DNA of 64,000 bases from Peptococcaceae bacterium (GTDB taxonomy: Bacteria; Bacillota; Desulfotomaculia; Desulfotomaculales; Desulfocucumaceae), in NCBI GenBank assembly GCA_023512435.1, contig JAILZP010000001.1, positions 1-64,000 of the forward strand, in the 5' to 3' direction. This document shows, piece by piece, positions 16,903-25,506 of this stretch. The notes below the pieces were generated by a model, which worked only from the letters and a program-made list of their open reading frames with translations, searched no databases and had not been told where the DNA came from. Each line of letters begins with the position of its first letter. Positions within the stretch are counted from its first letter, which is position 1. Both the position numbers and the translations under genes were made by a program.

Positions 16903-17047
16903 GGATCGGGGATTGGGGGTTATGGCGGTAGGCGATAGGCTATAAGCGACAAGCTGACAGGCAACAGCTAAGGCTTACAGCCTGCAGCCTGAAGCTTAAA
17001 GCCCACAGCCGAAAGCTGATAGCCAGCAGCCAGCAGCTAGCAGCATA
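16894..17047. repeat. Long heptad array between tyrA and aroA with changing unit
   Basis: About 22 units over 154 nt. It starts as GGGAATT, AGGGATC, GGGGATT, GGGGGTT, then turns gradually into TAGGCTA, TAAGCGA and finally AGCCTGC, AGCCTGA, AGCTTAA, AGCCCAC, AGCCGAA, AGCTGAT, AGCCAGC (twice), AGCTAGC, AGCATAA. Apart from one unit of 8 and one of 6 the period of 7 is kept while the sequence changes. Confidence 0.85.
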
Positions 17048-17062
17048 AAATGAAAGGGCGGG

Positions 17063-18358
17063 TTGAAGATAGAGGCAAAATTAGCAAGGTCCCGGGGACT
17101 GAGGGGAACCGTATCCGTCCCCGGCGACAAGTCCATATCCCACAGGGCGGTTATGCTGGGTTCCCTGGCCGAAGGGGAGACGGTGGTGGAAAATTTCCTT
17201 GCCGGAGAGGACTGCCTGGCCACTATGAAGTGCTTCATGGAAATGGGCGTAACTTTCCGCGGTCCGGAAGGGGGCAGCCTGATCATATCCGGCCGGGGCC
17301 TCCGGGGCCTGCGGGAGCCCTGCAAGGTTCTGGATGCGGAAAACTCGGGCACCACCATGCGGCTGATGGCGGGCATTCTTGCCGGGCAGCCGTTCTTCAG
17401 CGTAATCACCGGCGACGATTCACTGAGATCGAGGCCCATGGGCCGGGTGGTGGAACCGCTGACCCGGATGGGGGCGGTTATCCTGGGAAGGAACAACAAC
17501 ACCCTTGCTCCCCTGGCGTTAAGGGGGGGGAATCTGAGGGCCATCGACTACATTTCGCCGGTGGCCAGCGCCCAGGTCAAGTCTTCGGTCCTTCTGGCCG
17601 GGCTGTTTGCCGAAGGATGGACATACGTCTCCGAGCCGTCAAAGTCCCGGGACCATACCGAAAGGATGCTGAAACACATGGGTGCCGGTGTCGAGGTGAG
17701 GGGCAACCGGGCGGGGGTGCGGGGAGGGGGCCCTCTTAAGGGCGGAAAGATCACCGTTCCCGGCGACATATCCTCGGCCGCCTTTTTAATGGTGGCCGCC
17801 GCCGTGACTCCGGATTCGGACCTGACGATTAAAGACGTGGGCACCAACCCCACCCGGGACGGAATAATCGAGGCGATCCACAGGATGGGGGCGGAGATCG
17901 AGGTCTCCAACACCCGGGAGGTCAACGGGGAGCCGGTCTCCGACATCAGGATAAAGTCCTCCTCCCTGCGCGGCACCGTCATAGAGGGCGACCTGGTGCC
18001 CCGCCTGATCGACGAAATACCGGTGCTGGCCGTGGCCGCGTCATGTGCGGAAAGCGGGACAGTGGTCAGGGATGCCTCTGAACTGAAGGTAAAGGAGTCA
18101 AACCGGATCGCCGCCGTGGTGAAGAACCTCCAGAAATTCGGCGTGGACATTTCAGAGCTGGAGGACGGCTTCCTGGTCAGGCCGGGAAATAAACTGAGGG
18201 GCGCCGTGGTGGATCCGGGAAGGGACCACCGCATAGCCATGGCCATGGCGGTGGCCGGCCTGATATCCGAAGGGGAAACTGTAATCAGGGACGCGCAGTG
18301 CGTGAATATTTCATTTCCGGGGTTTTTTGACGTATTAAAATCCGTGGAGAAAGAATAA
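17063..18358 (+). CDS. aroA: EPSP synthase (3-phosphoshikimate 1-carboxyvinyltransferase)
   Basis: 431 residues from TTG 17063 with GGGCGGG before it. AroA transfers the enolpyruvyl group of PEP to shikimate 3-phosphate, the penultimate step to chorismate. Motifs: VPGDKSISHRAVMLGSLAEG, LDAENSGTTMRLMAGILAGQ (PEP binding), SVITGDDSLRSRPMGRV, AQVKSSVLLAGL, VPGDISSAAFLMVAA, DEIPVLAVAASCAE and KVKESNRIAAVV, and DHRIAMAMAVAGL near the end. Last gene of the aromatic cluster; a strong terminator follows. Confidence 0.96.
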   Translation: MKIEAKLARSRGLRGTVSVPGDKSISHRAVMLGSLAEGETVVENFLAGEDCLATMKCFMEMGVTFRGPEGGSLIISGRGLRGLREPCKVLDAENSGTTMRLMAGILAGQPFFSVITGDDSLRSRPMGRVVEPLTRMGAVILGRNNNTLAPLALRGGNLRAIDYISPVASAQVKSSVLLAGLFAEGWTYVSEPSKSRDHTERMLKHMGAGVEVRGNRAGVRGGGPLKGGKITVPGDISSAAFLMVAAAVTPDSDLTIKDVGTNPTRDGIIEAIHRMGAEIEVSNTREVNGEPVSDIRIKSSSLRGTVIEGDLVPRLIDEIPVLAVAASCAESGTVVRDASELKVKESNRIAAVVKNLQKFGVDISELEDGFLVRPGNKLRGAVVDPGRDHRIAMAMAVAGLISEGETVIRDAQCVNISFPGFFDVLKSVEKE

Positions 18359-18360
18359 TA

Positions 18361-18398
18361 CAACCTGGATAGTTTTTTCCTGTCCGGGTTGTTTTGCT
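18361..18398 (+). terminator. Terminator of the aromatic supra-operon
   Basis: A 12-bp stem CAACCTGGATAG (18361-18372) / CTGTCCGGGTTG (18380-18391) with two G-U pairs, loop TTTTTTC, followed by TTTTGCTTG. It begins two bases after the aroA stop. Confidence 0.8.
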
Positions 18399-18541
18399 TG
18401 GCGCTGATAATAATTTCACTTTTTACATTAAAAAAAAGGAAATTACTCCGGCATGTCGAAAATACTTTCTGTTCGTTTTAATTTCAGGGCGTAAGGTCAG
18501 ATCCTGATCCTATATGCAAGCAGAGACCAGGGAGAGGTAAA

Positions 18542-19219
18542 ATGCCCGGAAAATATACCATCGCCATAGACGGCCCGGCGGGGGCGGGAAAGAGCACCGT
18601 GGCCAGGGGGGCGGCCCTGGCGCTGGGATACAGGTACGTGGACACCGGGTCCATGTACAGGGCGGTAACCCTGCTGGCCCTGGAAAGGAATGTTGACCTT
18701 AATGACCACCTGGCGCTGAGTGAACTGGCAAACAATGCAAAAATTGATATAATAGAAAGTGATGAAAAAAAAATAACCGTACTGCTGAACGGAAGGGATG
18801 TCACCGAAAAAATCAGGGACCCGCTGGTTACCGGAAATGTTTCCAGGGTTGCCAGCGTGCCGGGGGTAAGGAAAGTGCTGGCGGCCGCCCAGAGCGCCAT
18901 GGCCGCGGAAGGAGGAGTGGTCATGGAGGGAAGGGACATCGGCACAGCAGTAATACCCGACGCGGACTTTAAGTTTTATATAGTGGCCTCGGCCCGGGAA
19001 CGGGCCGCCAGGAGGGCCAGGGACCTTGAAAAGATGGGCTACCCGGTGGACCTGGAAAAACTGGCTGAGGAAATAGAGACAAGGGATTGCCTGGACAGCA
19101 GCAGGGAAGTAAACCCCCTGCGGCCGGCCGAAGACGCCGAAATAATTGACTGCACCGGGATGACCGCCCAAGAGGTAATCGACCTGATTGTAAAGAAAGT
19201 TACGGAGGGCCGCGCCTGA
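18542..19219 (+). CDS. cmk: Cytidylate kinase
   Basis: 225 residues from ATG 18542 with GGGAGAGG upstream. It phosphorylates CMP and dCMP. The P-loop is AIDGPAGAGKSTVARGAAL; YRYVDTGSMYRAVTLLAL, GRDVTEKIRDPLVTGNVS, MEGRDIGTAVIPDADFKFY and the lid ARERAARRARDLEK are characteristic. The stop overlaps the plsC start (TGATG). The order cmk-plsC-ispH-rpsA is widespread in Firmicutes. The 140-nt gap upstream holds the aroA terminator and AT-rich DNA with no clear promoter. Confidence 0.95.
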   Translation: MPGKYTIAIDGPAGAGKSTVARGAALALGYRYVDTGSMYRAVTLLALERNVDLNDHLALSELANNAKIDIIESDEKKITVLLNGRDVTEKIRDPLVTGNVSRVASVPGVRKVLAAAQSAMAAEGGVVMEGRDIGTAVIPDADFKFYIVASARERAARRARDLEKMGYPVDLEKLAEEIETRDCLDSSREVNPLRPAEDAEIIDCTGMTAQEVIDLIVKKVTEGRA

Positions 19220-19824
19220 TGTTCTACAGGTTCGCCTGGACACTTTGCAGGGCGATACTTCTTGCCGTCCGCAGAATGGAAGTGAGGGGGCTGGAAAATG
19301 TTCCCCCGCAGGGTGGGCTGGTGCTGGCCAGCAACCATAGAAGCTACTGGGATCCCGTTATCGTGGGCTGTTCCCTTCCAAAGACGCGGCAGGTATTTTT
19401 TATGGCCAAGGCCGAACTGTTTGAGATACCCCTGCTGGGGATGATCATAGACCGGCTGGGGGCCTTTCCGGTCAGAAGGGGCGGGGCCGACCGTTCGGCC
19501 ATCAGGAAAGCCCTGGACCACCTGGCCTCCGGTGAGATAGTGGGCATTTTCCCGGAAGGAACCAGAAATAAATCCGAAGGAGTCCTGGAGCCCCACCTGG
19601 GGGCGGCCATGCTGGCCACCAGGGCGGGAGTGCCGGTTCTGCCGGTGGCGGTGATTGGTTCAAGGGGCTTTTTCGGCAAAGTGAGGGTAGTCATAGGGCC
19701 ACCCATGGCTTTCGGACCGGATTTTGCCTCCGGCAGGGGCAAAAAGGTCAGCCGGAACGACCTTTCGAAAATCAGCTTAATAATTATGGACAGGGTGGCC
19801 GGGCTGATGATCAGTAAAAAATAA
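19219..19824 (+). CDS. plsC: 1-acyl-sn-glycerol-3-phosphate acyltransferase
   Basis: 201 residues from ATG 19219, translationally coupled to cmk. The acyltransferase HX4D motif is in ASNHRSYWDPVIVG, and the second block is GIFPEGTRNKSEGVLEP. A hydrophobic N-terminus (RFAWTLCRAILLAV) would place it at the membrane. It adds the second acyl chain to give phosphatidic acid. Its partners in the pathway, plsY and gpsA, lie about 10 kb downstream in this window. Confidence 0.93.
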   Translation: MFYRFAWTLCRAILLAVRRMEVRGLENVPPQGGLVLASNHRSYWDPVIVGCSLPKTRQVFFMAKAELFEIPLLGMIIDRLGAFPVRRGGADRSAIRKALDHLASGEIVGIFPEGTRNKSEGVLEPHLGAAMLATRAGVPVLPVAVIGSRGFFGKVRVVIGPPMAFGPDFASGRGKKVSRNDLSKISLIIMDRVAGLMISKK

Positions 19825-19827
19825 GCG

Positions 19828-21975
19828 GTGGTATTATTGGATGTTCTGGTCGCCCGGGGCGCGGGCTTCTGCTACGGAGTGAAAAGGGCTGTGGACCTGG
19901 CCGTAAAATGCGCCGGGGACAGGGATGGGCCGGTATATTCACTGGGCCCTTTAATTCACAACAGGCAGGTTGTGGAAGAACTGGCCGGTTCGGGGGTCAG
20001 GGTGATAGACAGTCTCGGCCAGGCCGAACCGGGGAGCACGGTAATCATACGTTCACACGGGGCCGGTCCCGGCGTAAAGGCGGAAGCCGAAAAAATGAAC
20101 CTGGTCATGGTGGACGCCACCTGTCCCTTTGTGGCCAGGGCCCAGGAAATTGCCAGGGAGATCACGGATGCCGGCGTCCAGGCGGTGTTGGTGGGTGATG
20201 CCGGTCACCCCGAGGTAAAAGGGATAGTTGATTGGACGGACGGCCGGGCCATGGTTGTCGGGGGGCCGGAAGAAGCCCGCAGGCAAAACTTTCCGGAGAA
20301 AGTGGGAGTTTTGGCTCAAACAACCCAGACCAGGCTAAATTTTAACGCCGTTGTGGACGTGTTAAGAGAAAAGTGCCGCGAGGTTGAGGTATACAATACA
20401 ATTTGCGGCGCCACCGGAGAAAGGCAAAAATCCACTGTGGATCTGGCTCGGAAGGTTGACGTGATGGTCGTGGTGGGCGGTAAAAACAGCTCCAACACGG
20501 CCAATCTGGCAGCGCTGAGCGCCGCCCAGGGAACACCCACCTATCAGGTGGAGACTGCCGGAGAGCTTGAGGCCCGATGGTTTAAAGGCAAAAAAACAGC
20601 CGGTATTACGGCCGGGGCCTCGACGCCGCAGCGGATTATCGAGGAGGTAGAAAGAAGGATGAAGGAGTTGGGTGAGATGGCGGTCAAGGAAAACGAAGGG
20701 GGAATCATTGAGCCCGGAAAAGAGGTTGAGTCTGGGAATCCTGTTGAGACTGCGCCGCAGGAACCGGCGGAGACGGAAAATGCCGGAAACGACCCTGCGA
20801 ATCTAGAAGGACCGATGAAAGAGGGCGGCATGGGGGACGCGGTGGATATAAAATCCGTGCGCCCCGGCGACATCGTCACCGGCGTGGTTGTGCAGGTCAA
20901 TCCCGACGAGGTGCTGGTGGACATCGGTTCGAAGTCGGAGGGGGTTATTCCCCTGCGGGAACTTTCCAGCTTTGAGGTTGCATCCCCCCATGACGTGGTC
21001 AAGGTGGGGGATAAAATAGATGTCTATGTGGTCAAATCCGAAGACAACGAGGGCAGGCTGATCCTTTCAAAGGAAAGGGCCGACGCGGACAAAGCCTGGG
21101 CCGTACTGGAGGAGAAAATGCACAGCGGCCAGCCCGTGGAGGGAACCGTGAAGGAAGTGGTAAAGGGCGGCCTCCTGGTGGACGTGGGCGTGCGAGCGTT
21201 TTTGCCTGCGTCCCTGGTTGACCGGGGATACGTGGAGGACCTGTCCAAGTTTCTCGATCAGAAGATAACCGCCAGGGTCATCGAACTTAACCGCGCCAGG
21301 AAGAAAGTAATACTTTCCAGGAAGATCGTCCTCGAAGAGGAATACGCCAGAAAACGCGAGGAAATGTTCCAAAACCTCGGGGAAAACCAGGTGGTCCGGG
21401 GCACCGTAAGGCGGCTGACCAGCTTTGGAGCGTTTGTGGACATCGGCGGAGTAGACGGACTGCTGCACATATCGGAAATGGCCTGGCACAGGGTCAACCA
21501 CCCCTCGGAAGTGGTCAAGGTGGGCGATGAGGTGGACGTAATGATCCTGCGCATCGACAGGGAAAACGAAAAAATTTCCCTGGGCCTGAAACAGGTGCTG
21601 CCAAACCCGTGGGACAACGTTGCCGAAAAATACCCCGCCGGCAAGGTGGTGCAGGCCAGGGTGGTCAGGCTGGCCCCCTTCGGCGCCTTTGTTCAGCTTG
21701 AGCCGGGTGTGGAAGGCCTGGTGCACATTTCCCACCTGGCCGACCGCCACGTCGAGAAGCCGGACGAGGTGGTCAAGGAAGGGCAGGAAGTGGCTGTCAA
21801 GGTACTGAGCGTGGACCAGAAGGAAAAGAGGATCAGGCTTTCCATCAGGGAAGCGGAGAAGGAAAGGAGCCCCCGCCAGCCGAAGGTGCAGGATGAGCCG
21901 AAGGTGCACGAGGCCGGGGACGGCGGGAATGTGACCATAGGAGACCTGGTGGGCGACATCTTCGAACAGAAGTAA
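19828..21975 (+). CDS. ispH-rpsA: Fusion of HMBPP reductase (IspH) and ribosomal protein S1 domains
   Basis: 715 residues in one frame. Residues about 1-285 are IspH, the 4Fe-4S enzyme of the last step of the MEP isoprenoid pathway; its three cluster cysteines are in RGAGFCYGVKRA, MVDATCPFVARAQ and YNTICGATGERQ. An acidic, proline-rich linker (about 285-335) leads to four S1 RNA-binding domains at about 335-405, 423-495, 510-590 and 598-675, the last two with the motif FGAFV. This fusion is known in several clostridial lineages. The start could be GTG 19828 or TTG 19837 (MDVLVARGAG), the latter better spaced from GCGGTGG. Confidence 0.95.
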   Translation: MVLLDVLVARGAGFCYGVKRAVDLAVKCAGDRDGPVYSLGPLIHNRQVVEELAGSGVRVIDSLGQAEPGSTVIIRSHGAGPGVKAEAEKMNLVMVDATCPFVARAQEIAREITDAGVQAVLVGDAGHPEVKGIVDWTDGRAMVVGGPEEARRQNFPEKVGVLAQTTQTRLNFNAVVDVLREKCREVEVYNTICGATGERQKSTVDLARKVDVMVVVGGKNSSNTANLAALSAAQGTPTYQVETAGELEARWFKGKKTAGITAGASTPQRIIEEVERRMKELGEMAVKENEGGIIEPGKEVESGNPVETAPQEPAETENAGNDPANLEGPMKEGGMGDAVDIKSVRPGDIVTGVVVQVNPDEVLVDIGSKSEGVIPLRELSSFEVASPHDVVKVGDKIDVYVVKSEDNEGRLILSKERADADKAWAVLEEKMHSGQPVEGTVKEVVKGGLLVDVGVRAFLPASLVDRGYVEDLSKFLDQKITARVIELNRARKKVILSRKIVLEEEYARKREEMFQNLGENQVVRGTVRRLTSFGAFVDIGGVDGLLHISEMAWHRVNHPSEVVKVGDEVDVMILRIDRENEKISLGLKQVLPNPWDNVAEKYPAGKVVQARVVRLAPFGAFVQLEPGVEGLVHISHLADRHVEKPDEVVKEGQEVAVKVLSVDQKEKRIRLSIREAEKERSPRQPKVQDEPKVHEAGDGGNVTIGDLVGDIFEQK

Positions 21976-21992
21976 AGCATGAAATTTGAGAG

Positions 21993-22027
21993 GAATCCAG
22001 AATTCAGAAGTCAGGATTCAGAATAAA
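21993..22027. repeat. Heptad array GAATTCA after rpsA
   Basis: Five units: GAATCCA, GAATTCA, GAAGTCA, GGATTCA, GAATAAA, beginning 18 nt after the stop of ispH-rpsA. A complementary array lies at 22145-22172. Confidence 0.8.
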
Positions 22028-22062
22028 CGCTGACAGGAATGCGGAAAAAGAATTAAAACTTC

Positions 22063-22090
22063 AACCCCTTTATCGGGGTTTATTTTTTTG
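22063..22090 (+). terminator. Terminator after ispH-rpsA
   Basis: Stem AACCCC (22063-22068) / GGGGTT (22075-22080), loop TTTATC, followed by TATTTTTTTG. Confidence 0.7.
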
Positions 22091-22144
22091 AAGCACTCTG
22101 GATTAATTACCAATGCCAATGCTTTACATTATGGCTTTTACATA

Positions 22145-22172
22145 TTCTGGATTCTGAATTCTGGATTCTGAA
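22145..22172. repeat. Heptad array TTCTGRA, inverted partner
   Basis: Four units TTCTGGA, TTCTGAA, TTCTGGA, TTCTGAA. They are the reverse complement of the family at 21993-22027, so the two arrays flank the terminator as an imperfect 30-bp inverted repeat. The rest of the gap 21976-22242 holds nothing else that I recognise. Confidence 0.8.
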
Positions 22173-22242
22173 TTCCTCTTTAAAGAATAGCTTACATTTC
22201 TTTGGGCAGGATAATATTCAAAAAAGTCCAGGAGGGTTCAAA

Positions 22243-23049
22243 ATGACCAGACTTCCCGTGGGAATGATTATCCTGCTTATAGTTTCGGCCCTCATCTTTT
22301 TTGGCCTGGCCCAGAGGGCCCTGGACCGGATGAAGCTTTCCGACAAAGGGGCCCTGGCCGTGATAGCCGGCCTGATCATCGGAAGCTTCATCGACATACC
22401 CATCCGGGGCGGGGCCTACCCGGTGACGGTAAATGCCGGGGGAGCCCTGATACCGCTGGGACTGGCCGTTTACCTGGTGGCCACGGCGGGCACCGCCACG
22501 GAAAAGATCCGGGCCCTGGCGGGTTCGGCGATCACTGCCGTGGTAATTTTCGGGCTGGGCGCCCTTTTGATGAGGGGGCTCACGGAGCCCGCCGGGAGGT
22601 TCGGGTTTCTTGACGCCATCTGGCTGTTTCCTCTGGTGGCCGGCATCGTGGGATACCTTTCCGGAAGATCCAGGCGGGGCGCCTTTGTGGCGGCCACACT
22701 GGGGATGCTGGCCTTTGACGCCGGCTATTACGCCTGGCTGGTAAACAAAGGCGCCCCGGCGGGAAGGGTCGATATAGGGGGCGCCGGGGCCTTTGACGCG
22801 GTGGTTATCGCCGGCATATTCGCCATCCTGCTGGCCGAGACGGTGGGAGAGGCCCTGGAAAGAACGGCCGGCGGGCCCGTGGAGGAAGGAAAGGCCCAAA
22901 GCCTGATCAGCGCCCTGCGCAAGCCTGATCTTGAACGGGGGGCCGAAACCGGAACCCGCCGGGAGGAGGACGGAAAAAACCGACGGCAAGGGGTCTTCTG
23001 GCAAAGGAAAGACAGGGAAGGAGAAAATGAAAGGGGAGTTCGGGAATGA
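22243..23049 (+). CDS. DUF1614 family membrane protein
   Basis: 268 residues from ATG 22243 with AGGAGGG upstream. Six or so hydrophobic segments are visible, starting with MIILLIVSALIFFGLAQRAL and GALAVIAGLIIGSFIDIPI. The latter, with its DIPI.RG.YPVTVNAGGALIPLG continuation, is typical of the DUF1614 family. The last 60 residues are hydrophilic and highly charged and would be cytoplasmic. The function of the family is unknown. It overlaps spoIIP by 4 nt, which suggests a sporulation-linked or envelope role in this strain. Confidence 0.75.
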   Translation: MTRLPVGMIILLIVSALIFFGLAQRALDRMKLSDKGALAVIAGLIIGSFIDIPIRGGAYPVTVNAGGALIPLGLAVYLVATAGTATEKIRALAGSAITAVVIFGLGALLMRGLTEPAGRFGFLDAIWLFPLVAGIVGYLSGRSRRGAFVAATLGMLAFDAGYYAWLVNKGAPAGRVDIGGAGAFDAVVIAGIFAILLAETVGEALERTAGGPVEEGKAQSLISALRKPDLERGAETGTRREEDGKNRRQGVFWQRKDREGENERGVRE

Positions 23050-24311
23050 AAAAACCTCGCCTCAAGATATGCCTGGCTGCAGGACTGCTGATGGCGGCAT
23101 TGGCATCGGTGCAGGCCGTCAAATATAAAGGCGCAAATATGCCGGCCTGGAAACCGGCGGATATATTAAATTCAATAGAGAACTGCGACCACCAGGCCGG
23201 CTTCCTGGTGAGCATCATGGACGACGGCGGAAATGTGATTTCCAAGGCTTCCCGGGGGGTTGCCGCGGGCGATGAGATCATCCAGCCCGACGGCAAGCAT
23301 TACCGGGTCACCAAGGTGGGGGGGAACTACGCCAGGGCCGTGCTTGTCGGCACGGACCAGCAGTACCTGGCCTACTGCGATTATTTTTCCAGGATGGCCG
23401 TACCCGTCACGGCCGTTGTCCGTGACGGCAGGAACCTGGTGGGGATATACCATACCCACAGCGACGAGTCCTACGTGCCCAGCGACGGGTCGGAGGCGAT
23501 ACCTTTCAAGGGCGGCATATACGGGGTGGGCCAGTCCCTTGTCAGCAGGCTGAAAAGTCAAAATGTCAATGTCGCATACGACCGGACTCCGCATGACCCG
23601 CACGACAACAACGCCTATTACCGGTCCAGGAGGACGGCCACCAGGCTCCTGAAAAACAACCCGGTGGCCATGCTGGATGTCCACCGGGACGGGATTCCCG
23701 ATGCCGGTTATTACAGAAGAAACATTTCCAATACTCCGGTGGCACAGCTGCGGCTGGTGGTGGGGCGGCAAAATCCGAACATGAAAGCCAACCTGGATTT
23801 CGCCAGGAAGATGATGGCATATGCCAACAAGACCCACCCCAACATAGTAAAAGAAATCTTCATGGCCAACGGATCCTACAACCAGGACCTGATGCCCACC
23901 GCCCTGCTCATTGAGGCCGGAACCCACCTGAACAGCAAGAAGGAAGCGGAAAACGGGGTGGCCCTTTTTGCCGACGCCATTCCAACTGTGCTTGGAATGA
24001 CCGGCGCCCCGGGGGGGGCAGCCGGGACGGCGGGCAGGGCCGGCGGGGCCTGGAAGGCGCTGGCCTGGATTCTGGGGATCACCATCCTGGGAGGAGGAGC
24101 ATTCCTCCTGATCAGCTCCGGAGGGTTGAAACAGGCCGGCAGAAGGCTTTCAACATTTGTCGGCCGGGAATTCACCGGGTTTTTGGGACCGGTGGGGGGG
24201 CTTAAAAAGAGGCTCACCGTCAGGCAGAAAAAGGTGCTTGAAGAAATGGAAAGCCGGTACGACCCGGACGAAAACGGGATCGACAGCGAGAACCGCAAAA
24301 AGATCAGGTGA
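23046..24311 (+). CDS. spoIIP: Stage II sporulation protein P (peptidoglycan amidase/endopeptidase)
   Basis: 421 residues from ATG 23046 (ATGA overlap). SpoIIP cuts peptidoglycan at the septum during engulfment together with SpoIID and SpoIIM. An N-terminal membrane segment (ICLAAGLLMAALASVQAV) leads to an extracellular domain. The catalytic zinc site is in GIYHTHSDESYVPSDG (His136, His138, Glu141 region), with further motifs VAMLDVHRDGIPDAGYY and ALLIEAGTHLNSKKEAENG. A second hydrophobic segment near residues 345-370 is unusual for the classical protein and could anchor the C-terminus, leaving a charged cytoplasmic tail. Confidence 0.88.
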   Translation: MKKPRLKICLAAGLLMAALASVQAVKYKGANMPAWKPADILNSIENCDHQAGFLVSIMDDGGNVISKASRGVAAGDEIIQPDGKHYRVTKVGGNYARAVLVGTDQQYLAYCDYFSRMAVPVTAVVRDGRNLVGIYHTHSDESYVPSDGSEAIPFKGGIYGVGQSLVSRLKSQNVNVAYDRTPHDPHDNNAYYRSRRTATRLLKNNPVAMLDVHRDGIPDAGYYRRNISNTPVAQLRLVVGRQNPNMKANLDFARKMMAYANKTHPNIVKEIFMANGSYNQDLMPTALLIEAGTHLNSKKEAENGVALFADAIPTVLGMTGAPGGAAGTAGRAGGAWKALAWILGITILGGGAFLLISSGGLKQAGRRLSTFVGREFTGFLGPVGGLKKRLTVRQKKVLEEMESRYDPDENGIDSENRKKIR

Positions 24312-25228
24312 AGTCCATGGATGGCTACCTCGGGATGATCATAGCCGGGACCGTGGCCGGGGCACTGGCCAGGCTGCTGCTTCTGAGGGTGGATTACCGC
24401 CAGTACCCCGGTTACCCGCACGGCACGGTTGCCCACATCTCCCTTGGATTCATCGCTTCGGCCCTGGGCGCGGTGGCCGTTCCGGCCATCCTGAAGCCTG
24501 ATTTTACAGCGGTAACCTTCCTTGCCCTGGCAGCCCAGCAGTTCAGGGAAATCAGGGGAATGGAGAGAAAAACCCTGGAAAACCTTGAAAAATATGAGCT
24601 GGTGAAGCGGGGAAGCGATTACATAGAAGGAATCGCCCGTACCTTCGAGGCCAGGAATTACCTGGTCATGGCCACCTCCATGTCGGTAAGCGCCGCCTAT
24701 TATTTGGGCGGATTGCCCGGCGCATTGTTGATTGCTTTTCTTTTCACCGCCTTCAGCCTGACTTTCAAGAGCGGGGAGACCATCGGGGACATCTGCGAGG
24801 TGCATCCGGCGTCCATCAACTTTGACGGAAGCAGGCTGAAGGTGGACGAGATAGTAATCATGAACGTCGGGTTGAGGGAAATGAGAGAAAAAATATTGAA
24901 CGAAGCCCTGGCCGTCAGGATAAAGCCAAAGGGGGCCAACGCCATGTCGGTAATCAACGACATCGGCCAGCGCATGGCCATAGCCCACACCGCGGCCACC
25001 ATCCTGGGCATTAAAAAGGATATCGACACACCGGAGCTGACCCCTCTGGTGCGGAAAAACCTGGACACCGGGGAACTTGGGATGTATATCCTGCCGGTGG
25101 TCAAGAACATGGAGGCTTTGATCCTGGCGGTGAAAAGAACGCCGGTTCTGGAATCCGCCAGGAGCAAGCCCCTCAGTACCGAAGCGGGGAGGATTGCGGC
25201 AGAAAAACATGACCGGCACGGGAGATAA
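24308..25228 (+). CDS. YIEGIA family membrane protein
   Basis: 306 residues from GTG 24308, overlapping the spoIIP stop by 4 nt. The family signature is present in KRGSDYIEGIARTFEARNYL. Membrane segments: GMIIAGTVAGALARLLLL, VAHISLGFIASALGAVAVPA and YYLGGLPGALLIAFLFTAF. It is the counterpart of YphB, which lies between cmk/rpsA and der in Bacillus subtilis, the same neighbourhood as here. The family is restricted to sporeformers; its biochemical activity is not known to me. Confidence 0.82.
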   Translation: MKSMDGYLGMIIAGTVAGALARLLLLRVDYRQYPGYPHGTVAHISLGFIASALGAVAVPAILKPDFTAVTFLALAAQQFREIRGMERKTLENLEKYELVKRGSDYIEGIARTFEARNYLVMATSMSVSAAYYLGGLPGALLIAFLFTAFSLTFKSGETIGDICEVHPASINFDGSRLKVDEIVIMNVGLREMREKILNEALAVRIKPKGANAMSVINDIGQRMAIAHTAATILGIKKDIDTPELTPLVRKNLDTGELGMYILPVVKNMEALILAVKRTPVLESARSKPLSTEAGRIAAEKHDRHGR

Positions 25229-25400
25229 AAGGATACTGGCGGTGGTAACTGGGGACATGGGACTGGCGGCCGGCGGCGCTCCCATCTTTTTGGGGCGCGG
25301 CGAAAGGGAGTGCGAGCAGATGGCCGAATCCCTGTCCCGCATATTGGATTCAATGGCCCATCACCTGGAAAACGGGACGTACATAATTGTGTCCCAGTGA
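25209..25400 (+). CDS. Small conserved partner of the YIEGIA protein
   Basis: 63 residues from ATG 25209, overlapping the end of the YIEGIA gene by 20 nt. It begins MTGTGDKRILAVVTGDMGLA, continues with GGAPIFLGRGERECEQMAES and ends YIIVSQ. A short protein of this type accompanies YIEGIA genes in other sporeformers. Coupled translation and constant pairing suggest a complex. There is no membrane segment. Its molecular role is not established from the sequence. Confidence 0.7.
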   Translation: MTGTGDKRILAVVTGDMGLAAGGAPIFLGRGERECEQMAESLSRILDSMAHHLENGTYIIVSQ

Positions 25401-25418
25401 GGACAGTTTAAAGGGTCA

Positions 25419-25460
25419 GGAATTGGGAACAGGGAATTGGGGATTAGGGATTGGGGATTA
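25419..25460. repeat. Heptad array GGGATTN/GGAATTG
   Basis: Six units: GGAATTG, GGAACAG, GGAATTG, GGGATTA, GGGATTG, GGGATTA. It starts 18 nt after the stop of the small YIEGIA partner. Confidence 0.85.
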
Positions 25461-25506
25461 GGCGCCTCGGCCCGGAATTTTTTTGATCGGCAGAGGAGGG
25501 CACTCA

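Noticed and set aside
18454-18460. Spo0A box (TGTCGAA) before cmk
   Set aside because: A single 7-nt match in an AT-rich gap, with no promoter placed around it, is expected by chance.
23876-25342. Long open frame on the minus strand (488 codons) opposite spoIIP and the YIEGIA gene
   Set aside because: It is a shadow of GC-rich coding sequence: the plus strand has recognisable families with coupled starts, and the antisense protein has no recognisable motif and an unnatural composition rich in His, Gln and Pro.
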